This document shows positions 16,099-25,232 of a stretch of DNA of 45,027 nucleotides, one piece after another; position 1 is the stretch's first letter, and every line of letters starts with the position of its first letter. Under the pieces are notes generated by a model. That model saw only the letters and a list, made by a program, of their open reading frames with translations, had not been told where the DNA came from and did no database searches. Origin of the DNA: Sphingomonadaceae bacterium (GTDB taxonomy: Bacteria > Pseudomonadota > Alphaproteobacteria > Sphingomonadales > Sphingomonadaceae); contig JASBUR010000027.1 of the NCBI GenBank assembly GCA_030147805.1, positions 1-45,027 on the forward strand, given 5' to 3'. Both the position numbers and the translations under genes were made by a program.

Positions 16099-17220
16099 TC
16101 AGCCCGCGCCGCCGCGCATCTGTCGCGCGTAGCGGGCATCGATGGCGTCGAGCAGCATCCGCCGCGCTGCCGCCATGCCGGCCGGGTCGGGCTCGGCGGT
16201 CGAGAAGGGCGAAGGGGCGGGCAGCGGCAGGTCGGTGACCCAGCGATAGGCGGTGACGAGCAGCGCCGTGGCGACCAGCGCCTGCAGCGTCGCGACGAGG
16301 CCGTCGAGCCCGGCGAGCGCCAACAGAAGCGCGGGGTCCGACGCCGCAAGGGCGATGGCTGAGATCGTGAGATGGAGCGCGAACAGCGGCATGACCAGCA
16401 GCATCCAGCCGCCGATCAGCGGCAGCGTCTTGCCGCGCATGCCGCGCCACGAGCCGGCGGCCTCGAGACCCCGGCGGCCGGTCGCGAGCGCGACGAGCCA
16501 GGGCTGAAGACGAAGCGCGGCGAACACGCAGCCGACCGTGACGAGAGCGACGATCGCCGCCTTCACCGCCAACGCCCCGGCCGGCGCGAGCCCGGCGGCA
16601 AGGAGCGGGACCAGCCCGCGCGCGACGCCGAGCTGACAGGCGGCGACGAGCGCGAGCAACGCGAGTCCGGCGCCGACGTAGCGCAGCAACGGCCGGTCGA
16701 GCCGCCACGGCTGCGCCGATCCCGGCAACAGGATGCGGTAGGTGGCGACGAGCGCGACGAGGAGGCCGGCGAGCCGGAGCGCCAGGGTGAGCGGCTTCGG
16801 GAGTGCGGCCTCGGCATGGTGCGCGCCGAGGAAAGCCATGAAGTCGGTCGCGGCGATCGTGGCGAGCAGCACGGCGGCGGCAATGCGGAGCCGCTCGTCG
16901 GCACCCGCGAGCGTCGCCAGGGCTTCGCGCACCGCGGAGCGGATGGTGAAGGGCCGAGCTGGCGGTGTCGCGACCGTCGGCGGAACGAGCGCGAGACCGC
17001 TCGCGGGCCGCGCCGCGACGAACTCGGCAGCGAGCGTCTGCGCCGGACCCAGGTCGGCGATCGCGGTATCGATGGCCGTGTCGCCCCGGCTCTGCAGCGC
17101 CGCGAAATGCGACCGCAGCTCGAGGATCAGCGACTCGCGCTCATGCCGCGGCAGGCCCTGCAACCCGGCGGCGAGGTTTGCCAGATAGCGTTCCGCCGCG
17201 GTCGGCAACTCGGTCGTCAT
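16099..17220 (-). CDS. HAAS-type multi-pass membrane protein
   Basis: A 373-aa protein. The N-terminal 60 residues (YLANLAAGLQGLPRHERESLILELRSHF) resemble the HAAS domain, which often accompanies PadR regulators. The rest contains several hydrophobic segments (for example LRIAAAVLLATIAATDFMAF, LLRYVGAGLALLALVAACQL and LVALALLVTAYRWV-like stretches), ending in a cytosolic, Arg-rich tail. No catalytic motif is visible. ATG 17220 lies 80 nt inside the 3' end of the padR-like gene in another frame, so the two are almost certainly one translationally linked unit. Function is unknown; a membrane partner controlled by the PadR regulator is inferred. Confidence 0.75.
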   Translation of the reverse strand: MTTELPTAAERYLANLAAGLQGLPRHERESLILELRSHFAALQSRGDTAIDTAIADLGPAQTLAAEFVAARPASGLALVPPTVATPPARPFTIRSAVREALATLAGADERLRIAAAVLLATIAATDFMAFLGAHHAEAALPKPLTLALRLAGLLVALVATYRILLPGSAQPWRLDRPLLRYVGAGLALLALVAACQLGVARGLVPLLAAGLAPAGALAVKAAIVALVTVGCVFAALRLQPWLVALATGRRGLEAAGSWRGMRGKTLPLIGGWMLLVMPLFALHLTISAIALAASDPALLLALAGLDGLVATLQALVATALLVTAYRWVTDLPLPAPSPFSTAEPDPAGMAAARRMLLDAIDARYARQMRGGAG

Positions 17221-17554
17221 GGGCGGTTCCCCCGATGATCGTCGAAATGGCTGTGCTGAAACCAGCCCAGACCCGCCGCATCTCGGCGAGCAGCCGGGCG
17301 CCTTCGGCCGAAAGCCGGTAATATTTTCGCGGGTTGCCGGCACCTTCGTCGAAGCCCCAGCGCGCGACCAGCTTGCCCTCGCGCTCGAGCCGGTTGAGCA
17401 GCGGGTAGATCGAGCCTTCCGAGATCACGCCATCGGCACCGCCGGCGGCGTCGAGGATGTCGACCCCGTAGCGCTCGCCTCCCGACAGCAGCGCGAGCAC
17501 GACGAGTTCCGCCGCGCCCTTGCGCAATTGCGTCTGCCAACTGATCAGGTCCAC
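17141..17554 (-). CDS. PadR-family transcriptional regulator
   Basis: A 137-aa winged-helix repressor. The family pattern is clear: LRKGAAELVVLALLSGGERYGVDIL, then the wing region GVISEGSIYPLLNRLEREGKL, then RKYYRLSAEGARLL. PadR proteins repress their own operon and release it on ligand binding. The start is GTG 17554. It lies about 7 nt beyond a TATTAT -10 element with no ribosome site, so the mRNA may be leaderless. The last 27 codons overlap the membrane protein gene, and the C-terminus (VADRGGTLSGKPRRRVAGPAAA) looks like an unstructured read-through tail. Confidence 0.88.
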   Translation of the reverse strand: MDLISWQTQLRKGAAELVVLALLSGGERYGVDILDAAGGADGVISEGSIYPLLNRLEREGKLVARWGFDEGAGNPRKYYRLSAEGARLLAEMRRVWAGFSTAISTIIGGTAHDDRVADRGGTLSGKPRRRVAGPAAA

Positions 17555-17560
17555 GGGGCG

Positions 17561-17588
17561 ATAATATACAAGATACCTTGCATTACAA
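17561..17588 (-). promoter_or_regulatory. padR promoter with embedded PadR operator
   Basis: On the minus strand TTGTAA (17588-17583), a 16-nt spacer and TATTAT (17566-17561) form a promoter. Within it lies the near-palindrome ATACAAG-ATAC-CTTGCAT (17566-17583, one mismatch), of the kind PadR dimers bind. A repressor here would block RNA polymerase, giving autoregulation. The P450 gene starts 70 nt away on the other strand and may also be affected. Confidence 0.6.
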
Positions 17589-17655
17589 GGCTGAGCGCAT
17601 CCGCAGCTATTCTCGCGGTCAGCGTGCGCTAGGCTGGCGGCGAGGGAGAGCTGCC

Positions 17656-18960
17656 ATGGCCGACGCCGATCCGAAGTTTCCGGGCTTCTCGCGCGACACG
17701 ATCGACGATGCGATCGTCAATCCCGAGGTCGTCGCCGACGAGGGCGAGATCCACGCGCTCTATGCGCAGTTGCGCGCCGAGGATCCGGTGCACTGGACCG
17801 CGCCCCAGGGCTTCCGTCCCTTCTGGTCGGTGACGCGCCATGCCGACATCACCACGGTGTCGAAGGCCAACGACCGCTTCGTCAACCGCTTGCGCACCTA
17901 TCTAACCCCGATCGAAGCCGAGCAGCAGATCAAGTCGATGACCGGCGACACGCATCTGTTCCGCACGCTCGTCGACCTCGACGACCCCGAGCATAGGGAG
18001 CTGCGCCGGCTGACCCACGACTGGTTCCTGCCGCCCAATCTGCGCCAGCTCGAAGCGAAGATCGCCGAGATCGCGAAGGACCATGTCGACCGGATGGCGG
18101 CGATGGGCGGCGCGTGCGACTTCGTCAACGAGGTGGCGCTCTGGTACCCGCTGCGCGTCATCATGCACCTGCTCGGCGTGCCGCCCGAGGACGAGCCGCG
18201 CATGCTCAGGATGACGCAGGAGATCTTCGGCGCCGGCGACCCCGACGTCGTCGCGCGCTCGCAGCATCTCAACAAGATGCCGATCGGCACCGAGCAGCAG
18301 GTCGACCTGCTGGCGCTGGCGCAGGAATTCTTCGCCTATTTCGGGGCGATCACCGCCGACCGGCGTGCCAACCCGCGCGACGACCTCTCGACCGTCATCG
18401 CCAACGGGCTGATCGACGGGCAGCCGATCGGCGAGCTGCAGGCGATGAGCTATTACGTCATCGTCGCCACCGCCGGCCACGATACCACCAGCTCGACCGC
18501 CTCGGGCGGGCTGCTGCAGCTGATCCGCGACCCCGGCGAGCTGGCCAAGCTCAAGGCCGACATGTCGCTGCTGCCCTCGGCGGTCGAGGAGATGATCCGC
18601 TGGGTAACGCCGGTGAAGCATTTCATGCGCACCGCCACGGAAGATTGCGAGCTCGGCGGCAAGCCGATCAAGGCCGGCGACGGGCTGGCCCTGTTCTACT
18701 GGTCGGGCAACCGCGACGAGGGCGTCTTCGAGGATCCCTTCGCCTTCCGCGTCGACCGCAAGCCCAACCCGCACATCGCCTTCGGCCACGGCGTCCACCT
18801 CTGCCTCGGGCTGCATCTCGCGCGGATGGAGATCCGCGCGCTGTTCGCCGAGCTGCTGCCGCGGCTCGAGTCGATCGAGCTCGCCGGCGAGCCGAAGAAC
18901 AGCCGGGCGAATTTCGTCAGCGGGCTGAAGACGCTGCCGGTGCGCTACCGGATGCGCTAG
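17656..18960 (+). CDS. Cytochrome P450 (CYP108-like)
   Basis: A 434-aa soluble class I P450. The I-helix AGHDTT is at 273-278, the ExxR pair Glu312/Arg315 in [10 protein letters not shown], and the heme ligand Cys383 in [15 protein letters not shown]. The N-terminus has no membrane anchor, as expected for bacterial P450s that hydroxylate terpenes or aromatics using ferredoxin and ferredoxin reductase. The overall texture resembles CYP108 members known from Pseudomonas and Novosphingobium, but the subfamily cannot be fixed by eye. ATG 17656 follows GAGGGAGAG. No redox partner gene is adjacent. The last 44 nt overlap the 3' end of the opposite gene. Confidence 0.92.
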   Translation: MADADPKFPGFSRDTIDDAIVNPEVVADEGEIHALYAQLRAEDPVHWTAPQGFRPFWSVTRHADITTVSKANDRFVNRLRTYLTPIEAEQQIKSMTGDTHLFRTLVDLDDPEHRELRRLTHDWFLPPNLRQLEAKIAEIAKDHVDRMAAMGGACDFVNEVALWYPLRVIMHLLGVPPEDEPRMLRMTQEIFGAGDPDVVARSQHLNKMPIGTEQQVDLLALAQEFFAYFGAITADRRANPRDDLSTVIANGLIDGQPIGELQAMSYYVIVATAGHDTTSSTASGGLLQLIRDPGELAKLKADMSLLPSAVEEMIRWVTPVKHFMRTATEDCELGGKPIKAGDGLALFYWSGNRDEGVFEDPFAFRVDRKPNPHIAFGHGVHLCLGLHLARMEIRALFAELLPRLESIELAGEPKNSRANFVSGLKTLPVRYRMR

Positions 18961-20275
18961 CCGCCGGCGCCGCCGCCGCGCTCACCCGCCAGACCTTGTT
19001 GCCGACGTCGTCGGCGACGAGCAGCCCGCCGCGGGCGTCGATCGCCACGCCGACCGGGCGGCCGCGCGCCTTGCCCTCGGCATCGAGGAAGCCGGTGAGC
19101 ACGTCGACCGGCGGGCCCGCGGGCTTGCCGGCGGCGAAGGGCACGAAGATCACCTTGTAGCCGCTCGGCGGGTTGCGGTTCCACGAGCCATGCTGGCCGA
19201 CGAAGGCGCCGCTGGCGAACGCCGGGGTCAGCGCGCCGTCGCGGCCGAAGGCGAGGCCGAGCGAGGCGGTGTGCGGCCCGAGCGCATAGTCGGGTTTGAT
19301 CGCCTTCGCGACGAGATCGGGGCGCGGCGGCTTGACCCGCGCATCGACATTCTGACCGAAATAGCTGTACGGCCAGCCGTAGAAGCCGCCGTCCTGCACC
19401 GAGGTCATATAGTCGGGCACGAGGTCGCTGCCGATCTCGTCGCGTTCGTTGACCGTCGTCCACAGCGCGCCGCTGACCGGCTCCCAGCCGAGACCGTTGG
19501 GATTGCGCAGGCCCGTCGCGAACAGCCGCTTGGCGCCGGTGGCGGGATCGATCTCCCAGATCGCGGCGCGGCCGACTTCCTCGTCCATGCCATTCTCGCC
19601 GACGTTGCTGTTCGAGCCCACCGTCGCATAGAGCCGCGTGCCGTCGCGGCTGGCGATCAGGCTCTTGGTCCAGTGATGGTTGCGCGGGCCGCCGGGCAGC
19701 TCGGTGAGCTTCTGCCCCGGCGCGTCGATCGCGGTGGCGCCTGCGACATAGGGGAAGCCGACGACCGCGTCGGCGTTGGCGACGAACAGCGTGTCGCCGA
19801 CCAGCGCCATGCCGAAGGGCGAGAACAGTCCGGTCAGGTAGGTGGTCTTCGTCTCGGCGACGCCGTCGCCGTCGGCATCGCGGAGCAGCGAAAGGCGGTT
19901 GGCGCTCGGCACGCCGGCGCCGGCCTTCTTCATGAACATCTTCATGAACCAGCCGCGCAGGCTCGGGGCGGCCTTCGGGCGCGGCGGCTTGTTGCTCTCG
20001 GCGACGAGCACGTCGCCGTTGGGCAGCACGTGCAGCCAGCGCGGATGGTCGAGCCCCTCGGCGAAGGCCTGCACCTTCAGCCCGGCGGCGGGCGTCGGCG
20101 CGGTGCCGGCCGGCCAGCCGGTCACCTCGGCGATCTTGACCGTCGGGAACAGCGTCTTGTTCGGCTCGGGCAGCCGCGGATTGGGGCCGGTGCCGTCGGC
20201 GACGCTGAGCGTGGCGGTCTCGCCGCAGCCGGCGAGCGCGACGAGCGCAACGAAGGGGAGAAGACGCATCGACAT
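18917..20275 (-). CDS. PQQ-dependent sugar dehydrogenase-like (sorbosone dehydrogenase family) lipoprotein
   Basis: A 452-aa exported protein. The lipobox LAGC (Cys17) predicts a lipoprotein. The body is a six-bladed beta-propeller of the soluble glucose/sorbosone dehydrogenase family: [82 protein letters not shown] and [18 protein letters not shown]. These proteins oxidise aldose sugars in the periplasm if PQQ is supplied. The C-terminal 25 residues are Ala/Ser-rich and lie partly antisense to the P450 gene, so they may be a fortuitous extension. The start is divergent from the flavodoxin-like gene, 59 nt apart. Confidence 0.85.
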   Translation of the reverse strand: MSMRLLPFVALVALAGCGETATLSVADGTGPNPRLPEPNKTLFPTVKIAEVTGWPAGTAPTPAAGLKVQAFAEGLDHPRWLHVLPNGDVLVAESNKPPRPKAAPSLRGWFMKMFMKKAGAGVPSANRLSLLRDADGDGVAETKTTYLTGLFSPFGMALVGDTLFVANADAVVGFPYVAGATAIDAPGQKLTELPGGPRNHHWTKSLIASRDGTRLYATVGSNSNVGENGMDEEVGRAAIWEIDPATGAKRLFATGLRNPNGLGWEPVSGALWTTVNERDEIGSDLVPDYMTSVQDGGFYGWPYSYFGQNVDARVKPPRPDLVAKAIKPDYALGPHTASLGLAFGRDGALTPAFASGAFVGQHGSWNRNPPSGYKVIFVPFAAGKPAGPPVDVLTGFLDAEGKARGRPVGVAIDARGGLLVADDVGNKVWRVSAAAAPAASASGSAPAASSAR

Positions 20276-20334
20276 TTCCTTCGGGCAGGGACCGCGGTTC
20301 CCGTTCCCGCCGCGCGCTGGTAGGACGGAACCGC

Positions 20335-20823
20335 ATGAAGCGGCTGCTCATCATATGGCATTCAATGACCGGCGGCACCCGCCAGATGGCGGCGGCGGCC
20401 GCCGCGGGCGCGGCAGGGCAGGGCGCCGACGTCGTGTCGATCCACGGCGCCGCGGCCGGCGGCGACGACCTCCTCGCCGCCGACGCCTTTCTGTTCGCCA
20501 CGCCGGAGAATCTCGCGGCGATCGCCGGGGTGATGAAGGACTTCTTCGACCGCAGCTATTATCCCGCGCTCGGGCGGATCGAGGGCCGGCCCTATGCGAC
20601 GCTGGTCTGCGCGGGGAGCGACGGCAGCAACGCGGCGCGGCAGCTCGCGCGCATCGCCACCGGCTGGCGGCTGAAGGCGGTCGCCGAGCCGCTGATCGTC
20701 TGCACGCACGCGCAGACGCCCGAGGCGATCCTGGCGCCCAAGGCGATCGCCGACGACGATCTCGCGCGCTGCCGCGAGGCGGGGGCGGCGCTGGCGGCGG
20801 GGCTGGCGCTCGGCGTGTTCTAG
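20335..20823 (+). CDS. Flavodoxin-family protein
   Basis: A 162-aa protein with a flavodoxin-like fold. The first strand and phosphate loop read [16 protein letters not shown], the expected FMN-phosphate site with Ser/Thr-Gly-Thr residues. Next come a central strand [23 protein letters not shown] with the NADPH-dependent FMN reductase-like pattern, and a third motif [18 protein letters not shown]. It is short and lacks redox partner domains. The role is probably an FMN-binding reductase or electron carrier; I cannot say which. It is divergent from the PQQ-type lipoprotein gene. Confidence 0.8.
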   Translation: MKRLLIIWHSMTGGTRQMAAAAAAGAAGQGADVVSIHGAAAGGDDLLAADAFLFATPENLAAIAGVMKDFFDRSYYPALGRIEGRPYATLVCAGSDGSNAARQLARIATGWRLKAVAEPLIVCTHAQTPEAILAPKAIADDDLARCREAGAALAAGLALGVF

Positions 20824-20878
20824 CTGCGCTTCGCCGGACGCGGCGGGAGACGTTGCGCCGCTGCGTCGTTGTGCCGAC

Positions 20879-22060
20879 ATGCGCCCATCCCGTCTCCTCC
20901 TCGCCGCCGCGCTCGCCGTGCTGGCCGCCTGCGACGCCGAACCACCCGCCGAACCCGCCGCCGGCGAGGCGCCGGCCGCCGCCGACGCGACGGCGCCCGC
21001 TGCCGCCGCCGCGGACGCCGCGCCGTCGCGCCTGCCCGCCGCCGTCACCGTCGCGACCAACGAGCCTTTCTGGCAGGCAGCGATCGCCGGCACGACGGTG
21101 ACGCTGACCGGAGTCGACAGCCCGCGCCGCGTGCTGCGCATCGGCTCGGATATCGCCGACGGCGGCCAAAGGCGCGTCGCGGCGCGCGACGACGCCGGGT
21201 CAGTGGTGGTCGAGATCAGCGATCGCGCCTGCGTCAACGACATGTCGGGCGCGCCTTTCCCCTTTTCGGGCCGGCTGACGATCGACGGCCGCGGGCCGTT
21301 CGCGGGCTGCGCTGCGCCGCCGGGCTACCGCCCGCCCGCCGAGCCGGCGCCCGCGCTCGCAACGTCGATCCCGGCGCGCTTCCTCGGACTGTGGGCGGCG
21401 GACGAGGCCGGCTGCCGGACGCCGCCGGCGTCGATCGAGTGGCTGCGCGTGACCCCCGAGGCGCTGCGCTTCCATGAGAGCCTCGGTGCGGTCCGCGCGG
21501 TGCGGCCGCGCGGCGACGATGCGGTCGAGCTCGATCTCGATTTCGATGGCGAGGGGCAGCAATGGCAGGCGACGCGTCTGCTGCGGCGCACCGGCGATGT
21601 GCTGACCTTGAGCGGCGAGGACATGCCGCCGATCAGCCGGACGCGCTGCGCCACCGGCGACGAGGCGGCGGCGGTTTCAGAGGCGGAGAAGGCACCAGCG
21701 GCGGCGCGCGACGTGGTGCGCCGCTACTATGCGGCGATCGACCGGCGCGACTACGGCACCGCGCATGCGCTGTGGGCGGACGACGGCCGGGCGAGCGGCC
21801 AGAGCGCCGCCGCCTTCGCCAACGGCTTTGCGAAGACCGCGCGAACCCGCGTGAGCGCCGGCGCGCCGGGCCGGCCCGAGGGCGCGGCGGGGTCGCTGTT
21901 CGTCGAGGTGCCGGTCGAGGTCGACGCGACGCTCGACGACGGCACGCGCCAGCGCTTTGCCGGCCGCTATGTGCTCAAGCGCGCCAACGGCGTGCCCGGC
22001 GCCAGCGCCGAGCAGCTGCGCTGGCGCATCGCGCGCGCCGATTTGACGCCGGTGCCCTAA
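20879..22060 (+). CDS. Three-part lipoprotein with TNEPFW (COG3650-like) domain
   Basis: A 393-aa lipoprotein: signal peptide with lipobox LAAC (Cys18), then an Ala/Pro linker to about residue 60. The domain at about 60-150 starts TNEPFW and contains ISDRACVNDMSGAPFPF and FAGCA, the mark of the COG3650 lipoprotein family. A middle segment (about 162-260, FLGLWAADEAGCRTPP to SRTRC) looks like a second beta-rich domain with a Cys pair. The C-terminal segment (about 275-393, VVRRYYAAIDRRDYGTAHALWADD) resembles an NTF2/SnoaL-like fold. I recall these as separate proteins, so the combination may be a fusion. The 3' end overlaps otsA by 4 nt, convergent. No function is known. Confidence 0.7.
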   Translation: MRPSRLLLAAALAVLAACDAEPPAEPAAGEAPAAADATAPAAAAADAAPSRLPAAVTVATNEPFWQAAIAGTTVTLTGVDSPRRVLRIGSDIADGGQRRVAARDDAGSVVVEISDRACVNDMSGAPFPFSGRLTIDGRGPFAGCAAPPGYRPPAEPAPALATSIPARFLGLWAADEAGCRTPPASIEWLRVTPEALRFHESLGAVRAVRPRGDDAVELDLDFDGEGQQWQATRLLRRTGDVLTLSGEDMPPISRTRCATGDEAAAVSEAEKAPAAARDVVRRYYAAIDRRDYGTAHALWADDGRASGQSAAAFANGFAKTARTRVSAGAPGRPEGAAGSLFVEVPVEVDATLDDGTRQRFAGRYVLKRANGVPGASAEQLRWRIARADLTPVP

Positions 22061-23439
22061 GCGCGCACGTCGACCGCCTCGAGCGCCGAGACGAAATCGC
22101 CGCGCCATTTGACGACGTCGTCGGTCATCACGCCGTGCATCAGCGGCTCCCAGCGGCGGAGGCGTTCGGCGCGCGGCATGTCGAGCCCCTGGTGGATCGC
22201 CTCCGCGATCTCTTCCTGGCTGAACGGGTTGACCAGCAGCGCGTCGGGCATCTGCAGCGCGGCGCCGGCGAAGCGCGACAGGATCAGCACGCCGGGATCG
22301 GCCGCGTCCTGCGCCGCGACATATTCCTTGGCGACGAGGTTCATCCCGTCGCGCAGCGGCGTGACCAGCCCGATGCGCGCGGTGCGGTAGATGCCGGCCA
22401 GCACGTCGCGCGGATAGCCGCGATTGACGTAGCGGACCGGCACCCAGTCGGTCTCGGCATAGGCGCCGTTGATGCGCCCCGACAGCGCGTCGAGCTTGGT
22501 GCGGATTTCCTGATAGGAGCCGATCTCGGCGCGCGTCGGCGGCGCGATCTGCAGCAGGAACACCTCCTGGCAGCGGTCGGGATTGTCGGCGAGGAAGCGC
22601 TCGTAGCCGAGGAAACGCTCCTCGAGCCCCTTCGAATAGTCGAGCCGGTCGACGCCGACGATCATCTGCCGCCCGGCGATGCTGTCGATCATCCGCTGGC
22701 GCGCGTCGAGCGCGTTGCGGCTCTGCGACGCCTTGTGGAAGCTCTCGGCGTCGATGCCGATCGGGAAAGCGCCGATGCTGACGGTGCGCCCCATCGCGGT
22801 GACGGTGCCGTCGCCCAGCGTCGCGTCCATCTCGCGCTCCGCATAGTCGCAGAAGGATTCGAGCCACTCGCGGGTCTGGAAGCCGACGAGGTCATAGTCG
22901 AACAGCCCGGCAACCAGCTCCTCGTGACGCGGCAGCGTGGTCAGCAGCCGGCGCGGCGGCCAGGGGATGTGCAGGAAGAAGCCGATGCGGTTCTTGATGC
23001 CGCGCTGGCGCAGCTCGCGCGCCAGCGGGAACAGATGATAGTCGTGCACCCAGATGATGTCGTCGGGCTCGATGATCGGCAGCAGCGTGTCGGCGAAGCG
23101 CTGGTTGACGCGGGCATAGCCGGCGTCGAAGGTGCGGTCATATTCGGTCAGGTCGATGCGATAGTGGAAGAGCGGCCACAGCGTCTTGTTGGCGTAGCCG
23201 TTGTAATATTCGTCGACGTCCTGTTCCTCGAGGTCGACCGTCGCCGTCGTGACCCCGGCGCTGCGCTGCATGTTGAGATGGCCGGTGAACTCGGCGACGC
23301 GCTCGCCGCTCCAGCCGAACCAGATGCCGCGATATTCGCGCAACGCCTCGCCCAGCGCGACCGCCAGCCCGCCCTGGCTGCCCGCGCTCTCGTCGGCGGG
23401 GGGCGTGACGCGGTTGGAGACGACGATCAGGCGGGTCAT
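22057..23439 (-). CDS. otsA: Trehalose-6-phosphate synthase
   Basis: A 460-aa GT20 glycosyltransferase making trehalose-6-phosphate from UDP-glucose and glucose-6-phosphate. Motifs: N-terminal LIVVSNRVTPP, GGLAVAL, the active-site stretch NKTLWPLFHYR, WVHDYHLFPLARELR, GIDAESF, VDRLDYSKGLEERFLGYERFL and the acidic LRDGMNLVAKEYVA. I chose ATG 23439, which overlaps the stop of the GH15 gene (ATGA, 23436-23439) and gives the standard N-terminus. It is the last gene of the otsB-GH15-otsA block. OtsB, two genes upstream, would dephosphorylate the product. Confidence 0.96.
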   Translation of the reverse strand: MTRLIVVSNRVTPPADESAGSQGGLAVALGEALREYRGIWFGWSGERVAEFTGHLNMQRSAGVTTATVDLEEQDVDEYYNGYANKTLWPLFHYRIDLTEYDRTFDAGYARVNQRFADTLLPIIEPDDIIWVHDYHLFPLARELRQRGIKNRIGFFLHIPWPPRRLLTTLPRHEELVAGLFDYDLVGFQTREWLESFCDYAEREMDATLGDGTVTAMGRTVSIGAFPIGIDAESFHKASQSRNALDARQRMIDSIAGRQMIVGVDRLDYSKGLEERFLGYERFLADNPDRCQEVFLLQIAPPTRAEIGSYQEIRTKLDALSGRINGAYAETDWVPVRYVNRGYPRDVLAGIYRTARIGLVTPLRDGMNLVAKEYVAAQDAADPGVLILSRFAGAALQMPDALLVNPFSQEEIAEAIHQGLDMPRAERLRRWEPLMHGVMTDDVVKWRGDFVSALEAVDVRA

Positions 23440-25232
23440 CGGACGGAACTCCACGGCTGGCTGAGCAGGACGGCGCAGTTGATCAGGCCGACGAGCGAAT
23501 AGGTCTGCGGGAAGTTCCCCCACAGCTCGCCGCTCTCGAAGTCGCTGTCCTCTGACAGCAGCCCCGACGAAGTCAGTCGCGCGAGCATGCGTTCGTAGAG
23601 CGCGCGCGCCTCGTCGGTGCGGCCGACGAGATGCAGCGCCTCGATCAGCCAGAAAGTGGCGAAGTTGAACGCGGTCTCGGGCAGGCCGAAATCGTCGGCG
23701 TCGGCATAGCGCAGCATATGCTCGCCGCGGCGCAGCCGTTTCTCGACGGCGGCGAAGGTGGCGAGGAAGCGCGGATCGTCGGGGGCGAGGAAGCGCAGCT
23801 CGACCATCTGCAGCAGGCTGACGTCGATCTCGTCGCCGCCGAGCGTCGCGGCGTAGCGCCCCTCGGCTTCGTGCCAGGCCTCGGCCTCGATCCGTTCGCG
23901 GACGATGTCGGCGCGGCCGCGCCAGTGTGCGGCCAGGTCGGGGCGGTCGAGCGCCTGCGCGGCGTTGGCGAGCCGGTCGCACGCCGCCCAGCACATGACG
24001 GTCGAATAGGTGTGGATGCCGGCGCGCGTCCGGAACTCCCACAGGCCGGCGTCGGGCTGGTCGTGCATCGCGAAGGCGCGCTCGCCGACGCGTTCGAGCG
24101 CCTGGAAGTCGTCGAAGGTTGCGGGCCGCAACAGCCGCTGGTCGAGGAAGGCATGGACGTTCGACAGCACGATCTGGCCGTAGACGTCGTGCTGGATCTG
24201 CTCCTGCGCCTGGTTGCCGACACGCACGGGGCCCATGCCGCGATAGCCGGGCATCGCCTCGGCGATGCGTTCGGTGAGCGTCGCTTCATAGCCGACGCCG
24301 TAGAGCGGCTGGATGTGCCCGGCCCTGGCGCCGTCGACGATGTTGCGCAGATAGCCGAGGTAGTTTTCGAGCACGTCGAGCGCGCCGAGCCGGTTGAGCG
24401 CCTGGACGGTGTAATAGGCGTCGCGGATCCAGCAGTAGCGATAGTCCCAGTTGCGCCCCGAGTTGGCGGCCTCGGGAATCGAGCTGGTCAGCGCCGCGAC
24501 GATCGCGCCGGTCTCTTCATGCACGCAGAGCTTGAGCGAGATCGCGGCGCGGATCACCACCGCCTGCCATTCGAGCGGAATGGCGAGCCCGCGCACCCAC
24601 AGCCGCCAGTCGGCGAGCGTCTTGTCGAGCATCGTGCGCAGCGTGGTGCGAACGTCGCCGGCGAAGGGTTCGTCGGGGCCGAGGAACAGCGCCAGCTCCG
24701 CCTCGAGCCGGAACCAGCGTTCGTCGAGGATATGGCCGATCGCCGCGTTGGTGGTGAGGCGCAGCGGCAGCATGTCGGTCAGGTAGCGGACATGGTTCGA
24801 TCCCGAGGTATGCGCCGGCGCGCGGTCGCTCCAGCCCGCGGTCGGCCGCAGCAGGATGCGGATGCGCGGCGCGCCGGCGAGCGGGCGGACGAGGCGCGCG
24901 AAGGCGGTCGGCCGGTAGACGCGGCCGTCGCGGGCGAAGCGCGGTGCGAAGTCGATGATCTCGACCTGCCCGCCGTGGCGGTCCGTCAGCAGCGTGCGCA
25001 GCACCGCGCTGTTGCGCAGATAGGCCTGCTCGCACGCCACCTGGTCCTCGAGCTCGATCGACCAGTGGCCGCGCGCGCCCTCGGCCGGGTCGCGGCCGCC
25101 GAGCAGCGCCGAGAAGAAGGGATCGCCGTCGACTCGCGGCAGGCAGGCCCAGACGAAGCGGCCGGCGCGGTCGACGAGCGCGCTCACCGTGCAATTGCCG
25201 ATCGGCGCGAGATCGAGATTGCCCCAGCTCAT
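23436..25232 (-). CDS. Glycoside hydrolase family 15 protein (glucoamylase/trehalase-like)
   Basis: A 598-aa GH15 protein: an N-terminal beta-rich domain (MSWGNLDLAPIGNCTVSALVD to about 230) and an (alpha/alpha)6 barrel. Family landmarks are SGRNWDYRYCWIRDAYY, GYRGMGPVRVGNQAQEQIQHDVYG, YSTVMCWAACDRLA, and near the C-terminus the segment SEDSDFESGELWGNFPQ. In mycobacteria and archaea GH15 proteins of this type hydrolyse trehalose; others cleave alpha-glucans. Flanking otsB and otsA, each joined by ATGA overlap, favour a trehalose-linked role, which is inference. The residue after DVYG is Gln where I expected Glu from related proteins; whether this alters activity I cannot tell. Confidence 0.88.
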   Translation of the reverse strand: MSWGNLDLAPIGNCTVSALVDRAGRFVWACLPRVDGDPFFSALLGGRDPAEGARGHWSIELEDQVACEQAYLRNSAVLRTLLTDRHGGQVEIIDFAPRFARDGRVYRPTAFARLVRPLAGAPRIRILLRPTAGWSDRAPAHTSGSNHVRYLTDMLPLRLTTNAAIGHILDERWFRLEAELALFLGPDEPFAGDVRTTLRTMLDKTLADWRLWVRGLAIPLEWQAVVIRAAISLKLCVHEETGAIVAALTSSIPEAANSGRNWDYRYCWIRDAYYTVQALNRLGALDVLENYLGYLRNIVDGARAGHIQPLYGVGYEATLTERIAEAMPGYRGMGPVRVGNQAQEQIQHDVYGQIVLSNVHAFLDQRLLRPATFDDFQALERVGERAFAMHDQPDAGLWEFRTRAGIHTYSTVMCWAACDRLANAAQALDRPDLAAHWRGRADIVRERIEAEAWHEAEGRYAATLGGDEIDVSLLQMVELRFLAPDDPRFLATFAAVEKRLRRGEHMLRYADADDFGLPETAFNFATFWLIEALHLVGRTDEARALYERMLARLTSSGLLSEDSDFESGELWGNFPQTYSLVGLINCAVLLSQPWSSVR

